A stretch of DNA of 50,404 bases. Source: Ruminococcaceae bacterium UBA5391. Lineage in GTDB: Bacteria > Bacillota > Clostridia > Oscillospirales > Acutalibacteraceae. The translations under genes and the position numbers were made by a program. Positions 1-7,318 of this stretch are shown here, piece by piece. The stretch covers positions 7,711 to 58,114 of the forward strand of contig DHOL01000004.1 in the NCBI GenBank assembly GCA_002410755.1, given 5' to 3'. Positions within the stretch are counted from its first letter, which is position 1; the number at the start of each line of letters is the position of its first letter. A model generated the notes under the pieces. The model ran no database searches. It was not told the origin of the DNA and saw nothing but the letters and a program-made list of their open reading frames with translations.

Positions 1-764
1 AATTCATAGCGCATGTCTGCAAGGGCTGCATCGCGGTCGGTATTCAGCTCGTGCTCCATTTCCTTCACGTCATGCTCAATCATGTCAAGCTCATTCTGGG
101 AAAGTTTCAGCGCACTGCGCATCGGCTCGTCGCCTTCTACAAGTTTCGTGGCGGCAAACCTCGGCGGGACGTGAATCCGCTGTGCGTGGTCTTCCACCAT
201 ATGCGCAACAGAATGAATCGTACGGTGCACCGCTCCGGTGCAGAAGTCCTGCCGCATTGGCAGCCGACGCTCCCGCGCCGTCGTCAGTGCAATATCAATC
301 AGTTCGCCAACGCCCTCGTTTCTGCTTGCGCTGATCGGCACGACTGGCACGCCAATCTGCTTCTGAAACTCCTGGAGCTTCACAGTGCCGCCGTTCGCCC
401 GGACCTCATCCATCATATTGAGCGCAATCACCATCGGAATATTCAGCTCAATAAGCTGAAGGCTAAGATAGAGATTCCGCTCAATATTCGTTGCATCCAC
501 GATGTCGATGATGCCGTCCGGATGTCCGTTCAGCAGGAAATCCCTCGTGACGATCTCTTCGTCTGTATAGGGTGAAAGCGAATAAATGCCGGGAAGGTCA
601 ACCACCGTATCCGAATTATGACCGCGGATTACACCGTCTTTCCGGTCTACCGTGACTCCCGGGAAATTCCCTACATGCTGGTTAGAACCCGTAAGCTGGT
701 TAAAAAGCGTTGTTTTGCCGCTGTTCTGATTCCCGGCCAAGGCAAAAACCATTTCATTTGCCAT
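1..764 (-). CDS. feoB: Ferrous iron transporter FeoB, N-terminal G-domain part (runs off the left edge)
   Basis: FeoB is the inner-membrane Fe(II) permease with an N-terminal GTPase domain. About 254 residues are visible, all in the cytosolic NFeoB part. The G motifs are readable: G1 GNQNSGKTT, G2 region GNFPGVTV, G3 DLPGIYSL, G4 NMMDE and a G5-like SASRNEG. The helical GDI-like segment begins after it; the membrane domain lies outside the window. The start is ATG at 764 (MANEMVFALAG), which overlaps the end of feoA by 11 bases, so the two are probably translationally coupled. No frameshift is seen in the visible part. Identification is firm; intactness beyond the edge is unknown. Confidence 0.95.
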   Translation of the reverse strand, partial: MANEMVFALAGNQNSGKTTLFNQLTGSNQHVGNFPGVTVDRKDGVIRGHNSDTVVDLPGIYSLSPYTDEEIVTRDFLLNGHPDGIIDIVDATNIERNLYLSLQLIELNIPMVIALNMMDEVRANGGTVKLQEFQKQIGVPVVPISASRNEGVGELIDIALTTARERRLPMRQDFCTGAVHRTIHSVAHMVEDHAQRIHVPPRFAATKLVEGDEPMRSALKLSQNELDMIEHDVKEMEHELNTDRDAALADMRYE

Positions 765-993
765 CCCCTTCAATTACAATATTCTTCGCGTCATCTATGC
801 GCATGGTAAGCTCATAGCCGCGGAGCTGGATTTCAATCGGATCCCCCATCGGTGCCACCTTGCGGACCAGTATTTCCGTACGCGGCGTAAGGCCCATGTC
901 CAGCAGCCTTCGCCGCAGCGCACCCTGTCCTTTTACCTTCACAATTTTCGACGCCTTCCCGATTGGAAGCTGAGCTAGTGTTCTTTCCGCCAT
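754..993 (-). CDS. feoA: FeoA family protein
   Basis: A 79-residue SH3-like FeoA protein, the small cytosolic partner thought to regulate FeoB. The family pattern is visible: an N-terminal LPIGKASKIVKVKG segment, then RRRLLDMGLTPRTEI and a final strand pair ending in IVIEGDGK. The ribosome site AAAGGGGAG precedes the ATG. It is the first gene of a feoA-feoB operon and the stop codon lies inside the start of feoB. A consensus promoter with an overlapping inverted repeat lies about 50 bases upstream. Length is normal for the family (75-90 residues). Confidence 0.93.
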   Translation of the reverse strand: MAERTLAQLPIGKASKIVKVKGQGALRRRLLDMGLTPRTEILVRKVAPMGDPIEIQLRGYELTMRIDDAKNIVIEGDGK

Positions 994-1021
994 TTCATCT
1001 CCCCTTTTCAGCCTTCATTGA

Positions 1022-1037
1022 GTTAGACGCTGCTAAC
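1022..1037. promoter_or_regulatory. Inverted repeat at the feoAB start point, possible metal-repressor operator
   Basis: GTTAG (1022-1026) and CTAAC (1033-1037) form a perfect inverted repeat with a 6-base spacer. It overlaps the predicted +1 of the feoAB promoter, a typical position for a repressor site. The half-sites resemble those of DtxR/IdeR-type boxes but the spacing differs from the classical box, so the regulator is not assigned. Confidence 0.45.
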
Positions 1038-1044
1038 ATAGTTA

Positions 1045-1073
1045 ATTATAACTCACTGGTGCCTTTTTGTCAA
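1045..1073 (-). promoter_or_regulatory. Perfect-consensus sigma-A promoter of feoAB
   Basis: On the minus strand TTGACA (1068-1073) and TATAAT (1045-1050) are separated by exactly 17 bases. The predicted start point is near 1037. The -10 sits inside a palindrome with arms AGTTA (1040-1044) and TAACT (1049-1053). A promoter this strong before an iron uptake operon implies repression. Confidence 0.85.
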
Positions 1074-1255
1074 TGGAAGAATCCATGGGAACACCGGTTA
1101 TTTTCAAACAAATTTTTGGGAAATCAGGTATGTTTCACAGCCGCACAAAAAATCAAATCGGCGGATTATTTAGAAATTTCTGCGCAAAATCTTTATTGGC
1201 CGGATGGCTTCATCTGGTCAAAATTTAGAAATAAAAAAACTTAATAAATAAACTA

Positions 1256-1284
1256 TTGACATTTTGCTTATTATATTATATAGT
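1256..1284 (+). promoter_or_regulatory. Promoter of the SGNH hydrolase gene
   Basis: TTGACA (1256-1261), 17-base spacer, TATAGT (1279-1284), followed about 45 bases later by an AGGAGG site and the ATG at 1331. Confidence 0.75.
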
Positions 1285-1330
1285 TTTAAAAACTAGATTA
1301 TAAGTTTTAGCTTTATACAGGAGGATTGCC

Positions 1331-2032
1331 ATGCTGAACAGCATTTGTATTTTTGGGGACTCTGTTGCAAAGGGTGTCGTTCTAAACAGCGACGCCGGCA
1401 GATATGCCCTCCTGAAGGACAGCTTTGCAAACCGCATTGCGGCAGAAAAGAAGATTGCAATAAGGAATTTCTCCCGTTTTGGTTCGACTGTGTCGAAGGG
1501 ACTGGAAATGCTGGAGCGCCACCGCTCCGAGCTAAAGGATTACGACCATGTGGTACTGGAGTTCGGTGGAAATGACTGCGACTACAAATGGCCGGAAATT
1601 GCCGCGGATCCCGACGCGGAGCATCAGCCGAATACGCCGCCGGATGCCTTTACGGAGCAGTACGCCAAAATGATCTGCGAGGTGCGCAATGCCGGAAGCC
1701 AGCCGGTCCTCCTTTCCCTTCCGCCAATCGATGCACCGCGCTATTTTGCCTGGTTTTCCCGCGGAATCAATCAAAAGAACATCCTGTCGTGGCTCCATAA
1801 CGATGTTGAGCATATTTACCGTTGGCACGAAATGTACAACCTGGAAATTGCACACCTGGCAGGCAGGATGAATGTCCCCCTTATTGATATTACCAGCCCA
1901 TTTCTAAAAAGGCGGGATTACCAGTCGATGATTTGCAGCGATGGAATCCATCCGAATGAGCATGGCCATGAGCTCATCAGCCACATCATCAGTGGGGAAA
2001 TCAGCCGTTACCGCAAAGCCTATGCTTCCTGA
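1331..2032 (+). CDS. SGNH/GDSL-family hydrolase
   Basis: A 233-residue protein of the SGNH hydrolase fold, a family of serine esterases, lipases and carbohydrate deacetylases. Block I is IFGDSVAKG with the nucleophile Ser11. Block III is EFGGNDCD with Asn81. Block V is DGIHPNEHGH with Asp204 and His207, giving a complete Ser-Asp-His set. There is no signal peptide, so it should act in the cytosol. The start is fixed by AGGAGG just upstream. The gene stands alone between its own promoter and a strong terminator. The substrate cannot be read from sequence; a lysophospholipase or acyl-esterase role is only one option. Confidence 0.85.
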   Translation: MLNSICIFGDSVAKGVVLNSDAGRYALLKDSFANRIAAEKKIAIRNFSRFGSTVSKGLEMLERHRSELKDYDHVVLEFGGNDCDYKWPEIAADPDAEHQPNTPPDAFTEQYAKMICEVRNAGSQPVLLSLPPIDAPRYFAWFSRGINQKNILSWLHNDVEHIYRWHEMYNLEIAHLAGRMNVPLIDITSPFLKRRDYQSMICSDGIHPNEHGHELISHIISGEISRYRKAYAS

Positions 2033-2050
2033 AACTCTGGTCTCCCTGAA

Positions 2051-2090
2051 AAGCACTTCCTGCTTTTTTGCAGGAAGTGCTTGCTTGTTT
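2051..2090 (+). terminator. Rho-independent terminator after the SGNH hydrolase gene
   Basis: A 13-base-pair perfect stem (2051-2063 with 2070-2082), a loop of six T, then a T-rich tail. Confidence 0.85.
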
Positions 2091-2115
2091 TAATCGAAAA
2101 TTTATATCTCCTTTA

Positions 2116-2144
2116 TTGTGAATTTGCTTTTTATGTAGTATAAT
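2116..2144 (+). promoter_or_regulatory. Promoter of pckA
   Basis: TTGTGA (2116-2121), 17 bases, TATAAT (2139-2144). The predicted start point near 2151 rules out an in-frame start at 2148 and supports the ATG at 2193. Confidence 0.75.
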
Positions 2145-2192
2145 TATATGTGGAATGATATTTTTATCACAAGCATAGGAGGTATATACAGC

Positions 2193-3776
2193 ATGGAAAC
2201 CTATGGTATCGAAAAACTCGGCATTATCAATCCAAAAGCCGTATACCGCAACCTGAGCCCCGCCGTCCTGACGGAAGCTGCTCTGCGCCGCGGCGAAGGG
2301 GAACTGAGTGACACCGGCGCGCTGGTTGTAAAAACCGGCAAATACACCGGCCGTTCTCCGAAAGATAAATTCATTGTGGACACGCCGGCCGTCCATGACA
2401 AAATTGCATGGGGCAAAGTGAACGTTCCCACTTCACGCGAGAAGTTTAACGCCATTAAGGCAAAAATGGTTGCTTACCTGCAGGGCCATGAAATCTTCAT
2501 CTTCGACGGTTATGCCGGAGCAGATCCTGCCTGCACAAAGAAATTCCGCATTGTGAACGAACTGGCATGCCAGAACCTCTTCATTCATAACCTTCTGATC
2601 CGCCCGACACCAGAGCAGCTTGCAAATTATGGGGAACCGGATTTTGTAGTCATTGCTGCACCGGGCTTCAAATGCATCCCGGAAATCGACAGTGTTCACA
2701 GCGAAGCCGCTATTATGATTGACTACGAAGCAAAGACCGTCCTGATTGCTGGCTCCGCATATTCCGGCGAAATCAAGAAGAGCGTTTTCTCTGTCATGAA
2801 TCTCCTGATGCCTCAGGCAGGCGTCCTGCCGATGCACTGCTCGGCCAACATGGATCCGGTTACAAAGGAAACGGCTGTGTTCTTTGGCCTTTCCGGAACC
2901 GGAAAGACAACCCTTTCCGCCGACCCGAACCGTATCCTGATCGGTGATGATGAGCACGGCTGGTCTGACCATGGCATCTTTAACTTTGAAGGCGGCTGCT
3001 ACGCAAAGTGCATCAAGCTCGACCCCGAAGGTGAACCGGAAATCTACAACGCAATCAAGTTCGGCAGTGTAGCAGAGAACGTCATTCTTGATCCCGAAAC
3101 CCGCAAGCCGAATTATGACGATAACACCCTGACTGACAACACCCGCGTTGGCTATCCAATCAACTACATTTCCAACGCTGCAATCCCGGGCGTAGGCGGT
3201 ATCCCGAAAGTTGTTATCTTCCTTACGGCAGACAGCTTCGGCGTCCTTCCGCCGATCTCCCGTCTGGACAAGAACGCGGCTATGTACCATTTTGTGACCG
3301 GCTTTACTTCCAAGGTCGCCGGAACCGAACGCGGCATTACCGAGCCTGTTCCGACTTTCTCGACACTGTTTGGGGAGCCTTTCATGCCAATGGATCCGAA
3401 TGTCTACGCGAATATGCTTGGTGAGCGCATTGAAAAGTATAACACAAGGGTTTACCTTGTGAATACCGGCTGGACTGGCGGCCCCTATGGAACCGGTTCC
3501 CGCATGAAGTTGCGCTATACCCGTGCTATGGTTACCGCTGCGCTGAACGGTTCGCTGGAAAAGGCAGCGTTTAAGCATGATAAGACCTTTAACCTTGACG
3601 TTCCGCAGAGCTGCCCGGATGTTCCTGCTTCCATCATGAACCCGCGTGATACCTGGGCCGATAAGGCTGCTTATGATGCAACGGCAAAGAAGCTTGCAGG
3701 AATGTTCCAGAAGAACTTTGCAGAAAAGTATCCGAATATGCCCAAGAATGTCGTTGATGCAGGCCCGAAGGCGTAA
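2193..3776 (+). CDS. pckA: Phosphoenolpyruvate carboxykinase (ATP)
   Basis: ATP-type PEP carboxykinase, 527 residues, the usual size. It interconverts oxaloacetate + ATP and PEP + CO2 + ADP in the cytosol. In anaerobes it often runs towards oxaloacetate for succinate formation or anaplerosis. Visible signatures: substrate-binding GRSPKDKF, the P-loop GLSGTGKTTLSADPNR, the metal-binding LIGDDEHGW and EGGCYAK. The ATG at 2193 follows AGGAGG by 10 bases; the frame is open further upstream but that part precedes the predicted transcription start. It has its own promoter and a likely terminator, so it appears monocistronic. Nothing looks damaged. Confidence 0.97.
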   Translation: METYGIEKLGIINPKAVYRNLSPAVLTEAALRRGEGELSDTGALVVKTGKYTGRSPKDKFIVDTPAVHDKIAWGKVNVPTSREKFNAIKAKMVAYLQGHEIFIFDGYAGADPACTKKFRIVNELACQNLFIHNLLIRPTPEQLANYGEPDFVVIAAPGFKCIPEIDSVHSEAAIMIDYEAKTVLIAGSAYSGEIKKSVFSVMNLLMPQAGVLPMHCSANMDPVTKETAVFFGLSGTGKTTLSADPNRILIGDDEHGWSDHGIFNFEGGCYAKCIKLDPEGEPEIYNAIKFGSVAENVILDPETRKPNYDDNTLTDNTRVGYPINYISNAAIPGVGGIPKVVIFLTADSFGVLPPISRLDKNAAMYHFVTGFTSKVAGTERGITEPVPTFSTLFGEPFMPMDPNVYANMLGERIEKYNTRVYLVNTGWTGGPYGTGSRMKLRYTRAMVTAALNGSLEKAAFKHDKTFNLDVPQSCPDVPASIMNPRDTWADKAAYDATAKKLAGMFQKNFAEKYPNMPKNVVDAGPKA

Positions 3777-3816
3777 CTGCCTTTTCAGTTTTTCTCACTG
3801 TATCAGCTAAATCTTT

Positions 3817-3875
3817 AGCGGACCGGGTTTTCATTCTGATTTGAAAGTCCGGTCTGCTTCTTTATTTTCTGTTCA
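3817..3875 (+). terminator. Probable terminator after pckA
   Basis: Arms 3817-3826 and 3849-3858 pair over 10 bases with one G-T wobble, followed by a T-rich stretch. The loop is long (22 bases), so strength is uncertain. Confidence 0.55.
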
Positions 3876-3921
3876 CATGGGCATCCGGATGTTTTTCCCA
3901 TAAAAATACTATGAGCTATCA

Positions 3922-3951
3922 TTTACCTGAAAAATGGCATTTCATCATAAT
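3922..3951 (+). promoter_or_regulatory. Possible promoter of the flavin reductase gene
   Basis: TTTACC (3922-3927), 18 bases, CATAAT (3946-3951). Weak match, but well placed ahead of the gene at 4000. Confidence 0.35.
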
Positions 3952-3999
3952 AAGGCGGAAATTATGGAAGGAAAATCTATCAAAGGGGGAATTTAAGTT

Positions 4000-4524
4000 A
4001 TGGATCAAACAGCACTGTATGATCTTTCCTATGGAGTGTACCTTGTAACGGTTATGGATGGCAACCGCCCGACCGGCTGCGTTGTCAACAGCATCATGCA
4101 GGTTACTTCGGAACCCGCAACTGTTGCCCTGAGTGTCAGCCATAACAACTACACAAACGGCTGTATCGCAAAAAGCGGCAGGCTTGCAATTAACATTCTG
4201 CCGCAGGATGCTAATCCAAAACTAATTGGCAGATTCGGATTCCGCAGTGGCAAAGACTTTAACAAATTTGAGTCTCTCCCTTATGAAATGGTTGGCAGTA
4301 CACCAGTCTTAAAAACCAATTTATGCGGCTGGCTGGTCTGTGAAGTTATTAACCGTATGGAAACGGCAACACATACTGTATTCCTTGCAAAGGTCACTGA
4401 TGGAAAGCGCACCCCTGGTAAAACACCAATGACATATGCTTATTATCATAATGTCATTAAGGGCAAAAGTCCGAAAAATGCTCCAACCTATCAGGCTCCA
4501 GGAAAGGAAAAATTGCCGCGTTGA
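4000..4524 (+). CDS. Flavin reductase-like FMN-binding protein, related to the flavodomain of high-molecular-weight rubredoxin
   Basis: A 174-residue protein of the flavin reductase split-barrel family (PF01613 type). The N-terminus (YGVYLVTVMDGNRPTGCVVN), the FMN-contact region (SVSHNNYTNGCI) and AINILPQDA fit the family. The tail YYHNVIKGKSPKNAPTY is the linker that, in high-molecular-weight rubredoxin of acetogens and clostridia, leads into a rubredoxin domain; here the protein ends about ten residues later, so that domain is absent. It probably passes electrons from NAD(P)H or a rubredoxin-like donor to O2 or NO detoxifying flavoproteins, but this is inference. GGGGG about 12 bases before the ATG serves as ribosome site. 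Stands alone with a strong terminator. Confidence 0.85.
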   Translation: MDQTALYDLSYGVYLVTVMDGNRPTGCVVNSIMQVTSEPATVALSVSHNNYTNGCIAKSGRLAINILPQDANPKLIGRFGFRSGKDFNKFESLPYEMVGSTPVLKTNLCGWLVCEVINRMETATHTVFLAKVTDGKRTPGKTPMTYAYYHNVIKGKSPKNAPTYQAPGKEKLPR

Positions 4525-4560
4525 GGCCTGCCGAAGCGAAAGAGTTATTCTCTTAGCATG

Positions 4561-4600
4561 AAACGGCCCGGCATCTTTAGAATGCCGGGCCGTTTTCTGT
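4561..4600 (+). terminator. Strong terminator between convergent genes
   Basis: A perfect 14-base-pair GC-rich stem (4561-4574 with 4582-4595), a 7-base loop and a T-rich tail. It ends the flavin reductase transcript and separates it from the minus-strand gene ending at 4609. Confidence 0.9.
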
Positions 4601-4608
4601 TTTCCTTA

Positions 4609-6045
4609 TTATTTTCCAGCCGGCTTTTTCCCGGTTTTCTCTGCAATATCCCGTGCAACTACTACACCGGTAACAGAAGCCTGCATCAAGCCACGGGTAA
4701 TACCTGCGCCATCGCCGATTGCATACAGGTTCTTTACGGTAGTCTCAAAATTGTTTTTTACACTGACTTTAGAAGAGTAGAACTTGACTTCGACCCCATA
4801 AAGAAGGGTGTTTTTAGAATAAAGGCCCGGGGCAAGCTTGTCAAATGCGCGTAGCGCCTCCACAATACTCGTAAGATGACGGTGCGGCAAGACAAAGGAA
4901 AGGTCCCCTGGAACAGCCGTCTTTAAAGTTGGAACAGTTGTAGAGCGCTTCAGCCGGGATTCATCCGTGCGGCGCCCCATCAGCAGGTCACCAAGGCGCT
5001 GCACCATAATACCGCCTCCCGTAAGCATGTTCCCAAGTTGGGCAATATAGCGCCCATATTCAATCGGCTGATGAAACGGCTGCGTAAAACGCGTGGAAAC
5101 AAGAAGAGCAAAGTTTGTGTTCTCTGTACGGCGCGACTCTTCCGCGTAGGAATGGCCGTTCACAACAGCAATACCGCCTCCGGGGGTATCATAGTGCTCC
5201 TCACTCACAATACCGCCTGGATTCATGCAAAAAGTACGGACTTTGTTTTCAAAGGTATCCGAGTAATAAATGAGTTTCGCTTCATAAAGATTTTTTGTCA
5301 GGCGATCCATAACGGCATTTGGAACCTCTACACGCACGCCAATATCAACCTCATTATTTGCAATCGAAAGTCCCAGGGAATCAGCGACGCGGCTGAGCCA
5401 TTCGGCACCTCCGCGCCCCGGTGCAAGGACAACACAGGGTGCAGAAACAAACTTTTCCTCCCCGCCATCCGTAGAGAGCCGTATGCCGGAAACAGCCCCG
5501 TTTTCTGTCACAACGGATTTTGCCGTTGTATGTTCGCGAAATTCAAAGTTCGGGCGGGAGCTGAGGTAATAGTACATTTCCTTCAGCACCTGGTAGGAAT
5601 ACTCCGTGCCCATATGGCGCACAGGGCATGGAATCAAGCGGATATTTTCACGCCGTGCCTCGTAAGCTACCTTCTCGGCAAATTTATCATTCATCCCATA
5701 AACTTTATCCGGGGCGCCAAAATGTAGGTAAATCCCATCTGCATAATGGATCAGCCTTCGTGCTTCCTCTACAGATATATAATCCGTAATATTCCCGCCG
5801 ACTTCTTCCGAAAGCGAAAGCTTTCCGTCCGAAAAAGCACCGGCACCAGCCCAGCCGTTCATAATGCTGCAAGTTGCGCAGTGCCTGCAAGTTCCAGTCG
5901 TACGGGCCGGGCAGGAGCGGTGTTCAATCGCACTGCCGGAATCAATGACAAGGATTCGTTTTTCCGGGGCGAGCTTATCAAGCTCCAGGGCAGTAAAAAT
6001 GCCGGCAGGGCCGGCACCAACAACAATCACATCATAGTCTTCCAT
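4609..6045 (-). CDS. FAD-dependent oxidoreductase of the COG2509 type
   Basis: A 478-residue flavoprotein with an N-terminal dinucleotide-binding motif VVGAGPAG (residues 8-15). A Cys-rich segment follows, with Cys45, 53, 56 and 59, leading into NGWAGAGAFSDGKLSL, the hallmark of uncharacterised dehydrogenases of this group. A C-terminal YAIGDGAG motif completes the FAD site. The four Cys could bind an Fe-S cluster or be redox active; this is not shown. The enzymatic reaction of the family is unknown to me. It is 24 bases downstream of the YaiI-family gene and probably cotranscribed with it. The ATG is preceded by AAAGGATG. Confidence 0.85.
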   Translation of the reverse strand: MEDYDVIVVGAGPAGIFTALELDKLAPEKRILVIDSGSAIEHRSCPARTTGTCRHCATCSIMNGWAGAGAFSDGKLSLSEEVGGNITDYISVEEARRLIHYADGIYLHFGAPDKVYGMNDKFAEKVAYEARRENIRLIPCPVRHMGTEYSYQVLKEMYYYLSSRPNFEFREHTTAKSVVTENGAVSGIRLSTDGGEEKFVSAPCVVLAPGRGGAEWLSRVADSLGLSIANNEVDIGVRVEVPNAVMDRLTKNLYEAKLIYYSDTFENKVRTFCMNPGGIVSEEHYDTPGGGIAVVNGHSYAEESRRTENTNFALLVSTRFTQPFHQPIEYGRYIAQLGNMLTGGGIMVQRLGDLLMGRRTDESRLKRSTTVPTLKTAVPGDLSFVLPHRHLTSIVEALRAFDKLAPGLYSKNTLLYGVEVKFYSSKVSVKNNFETTVKNLYAIGDGAGITRGLMQASVTGVVVARDIAEKTGKKPAGK

Positions 6046-6069
6046 CAGGACTTCATCCTTTCTGCCTGC

Positions 6070-6504
6070 TTATTCTCCATTAAGGAGAGACACCAGCGCC
6101 CTGCGGAACGCTTCATCGTCCGATTTTTCCCTTTTGCGGTTTTTTCCGGCTCTGCCGCCTGCACGCCGGATTTTCTGTCCGATAGCCCGCTCGTCCAGCA
6201 GACGGTCAATGTTCCCGTTGCTGTAAACAAGCCCGTTCTGGTTCAGGGCTTTTGCGCCCCGGGCAAGGGAGACAGCCGCTACCCCATAATCCTGCGTCAC
6301 AACAATATCGCCAATCTGGATAAGGTTCACAAGGCGGAAATCGGCGCTGTCCCGCCCCTGGTCTACAGTAATCACCGTACTGTAGCCATCATCCAGAATA
6401 TGGCTTGTGTCAATGAGCATGGTAACCGGAATGTTCCGGCGCCGGGCTTCTTCCACGAGAATTTCCTTGACTGGACAGGCATCGGCATCCACTAAAATTT
6501 TCAT
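6070..6504 (-). CDS. YaiI/YqxD family protein (DUF188)
   Basis: A 144-residue protein of the DUF188 family, whose members resemble PIN-like nuclease folds but have no settled function. The family signature MKILVDADACPVK opens the protein, followed by ILDDGYSTVITVDQGRDSAD and GDIVVTQDYGVA, giving several conserved acidic residues of a possible metal site. The C-terminus is basic and ends in a helical DDEAFRRALVSLLNGE. It is the first gene of a two-gene unit with the COG2509 flavoprotein. Its promoter lies about 130 bases upstream, leaving a long leader. Confidence 0.88.
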   Translation of the reverse strand: MKILVDADACPVKEILVEEARRRNIPVTMLIDTSHILDDGYSTVITVDQGRDSADFRLVNLIQIGDIVVTQDYGVAAVSLARGAKALNQNGLVYSNGNIDRLLDERAIGQKIRRAGGRAGKNRKREKSDDEAFRRALVSLLNGE

Positions 6505-6634
6505 GCGTGCCAGCCCTTCCTTTCACAATTCTGCATATTATCCCCTCCGTATGGACAGAGAAAACGGAGGTCGGAATGATCCGGCCCCCAACTTTTGTCT
6601 CATCTTTGCGCCGGGTCTTCGGCAAGCAGAGATA

Positions 6635-6662
6635 ATTATAACATATCTGTCTGCAATGTCAA
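6635..6662 (-). promoter_or_regulatory. Promoter of the YaiI-family/COG2509 unit
   Basis: On the minus strand TTGACA (6657-6662), 16 bases, TATAAT (6635-6640): both boxes perfect. Confidence 0.75.
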
Positions 6663-6775
6663 GTGCCGTTTTGCATTTTTTAATCTGCTATAATGCGTGT
6701 CTCTTCCTTGTAAAAAGCATAGCTCCACTATTTTCCTTATTCTTTCCGTCCTACATCTTATTATAAAAAGGAATC

Positions 6776-6805
6776 AATGAATTTTTTGCTGTAATAAAAT
6801 TCATT
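6776..6805. terminator. AT-rich hairpin downstream of trxA
   Basis: AATGAATTTT (6776-6785) pairs perfectly with AAAATTCATT (6796-6805). It is followed by T-rich sequence on the plus strand and, less closely, on the minus strand. It may end trxA or a plus-strand transcript. Confidence 0.4.
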
Positions 6806-6841
6806 TTTATTCTCTTTACCCATAAGGCAAGCAAGAAAAAG

Positions 6842-7153
6842 CTATTGCAGCATGGAAAGGATTTCCTGTTTCCCACGGACACCCACAGAAGTCGCAGCCG
6901 GTTTTCCATCCCGGAAAACAATCAGCGTTGGAATGCTCATCACATGAAACTGTTCTGCAAGCTCCGGCTCCTCGTCCACATTGATCTTGCCAACCAGATA
7001 AGTGCCGTCGCTCTCTTCACCGATCGCGTCCACAACGGGCGAAACCATACGGCATGGGCCGCACCAATCTGCCCAGAAATCAACAAGCACTGGTTTTTTT
7101 GATTCTTCAACGGCTGATTTAAAATTTTCAGCTGTAATTTTCATAACTGCCAT
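6842..7153 (-). CDS. trxA: Thioredoxin
   Basis: A 103-residue classical thioredoxin, a cytosolic disulfide reductant. The active site WCGPC is at residues 30-34, preceded by the usual VLVDFWAD strand. The cis-proline loop MSIPTLIVF and the glycine pair near VGVRGK follow the family pattern. A ribosome site AAAGGAAG precedes the ATG at 7153; Met4 is a possible alternative. The gene is not linked to a thioredoxin reductase here. A weak promoter (TACAAT near 7187-7192) is visible upstream. Confidence 0.97.
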   Translation of the reverse strand: MAVMKITAENFKSAVEESKKPVLVDFWADWCGPCRMVSPVVDAIGEESDGTYLVGKINVDEEPELAEQFHVMSIPTLIVFRDGKPAATSVGVRGKQEILSMLQ

Positions 7154-7259
7154 TTTTTCTCTTCCTTTCTGAATGGTCTTGCCTTTATTGTAACCAGAAT
7201 TCCCTTATTTGAAAAGCTTTCCCCAACAATTTATATTTTTCCGCACTGGTAGACAATTC

Positions 7260-7288
7260 TTGACAAACACAGGCATGGCAATTATAGT
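7260..7288 (+). promoter_or_regulatory. Promoter of the diaminopimelate decarboxylase-like gene
   Basis: TTGACA (7260-7265), 17 bases, TATAGT (7283-7288), the same arrangement as before the SGNH hydrolase gene. Confidence 0.75.
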
Positions 7289-7318
7289 TGAACTAAATAG
7301 GAAAGGATGGAAAAGCCC

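Larger units (their letters stand above)
994..1330. other. Divergent intergenic region between feoA and the SGNH hydrolase gene
   Basis: The 337 bases hold the feoAB promoter and inverted repeat on the left and the hydrolase promoter on the right. The AT-rich middle (about 1080-1250) shows no gene or strong hairpin that I can see. Confidence 0.7.
6505..6841. other. Intergenic region between trxA and the YaiI-family gene
   Basis: It contains, on the minus strand, a promoter at 6635-6662 and a roughly 120-base leader holding two hairpins (CCTCCGT/ACGGAGG at 6544-6570, and a GCCG/CGGC stem near 6610). On the plus strand there is an extended -10 (TGCTATAAT, 6686-6694) facing an AT-rich hairpin at 6776-6805. 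No open reading frame of note is seen. Confidence 0.5.

Noticed and set aside
2433..3578. 381-codon open frame on the minus strand inside pckA
   Set aside because: It lies antisense to a full-length enzyme with all motifs, has no ribosome site and its translation resembles no protein family.
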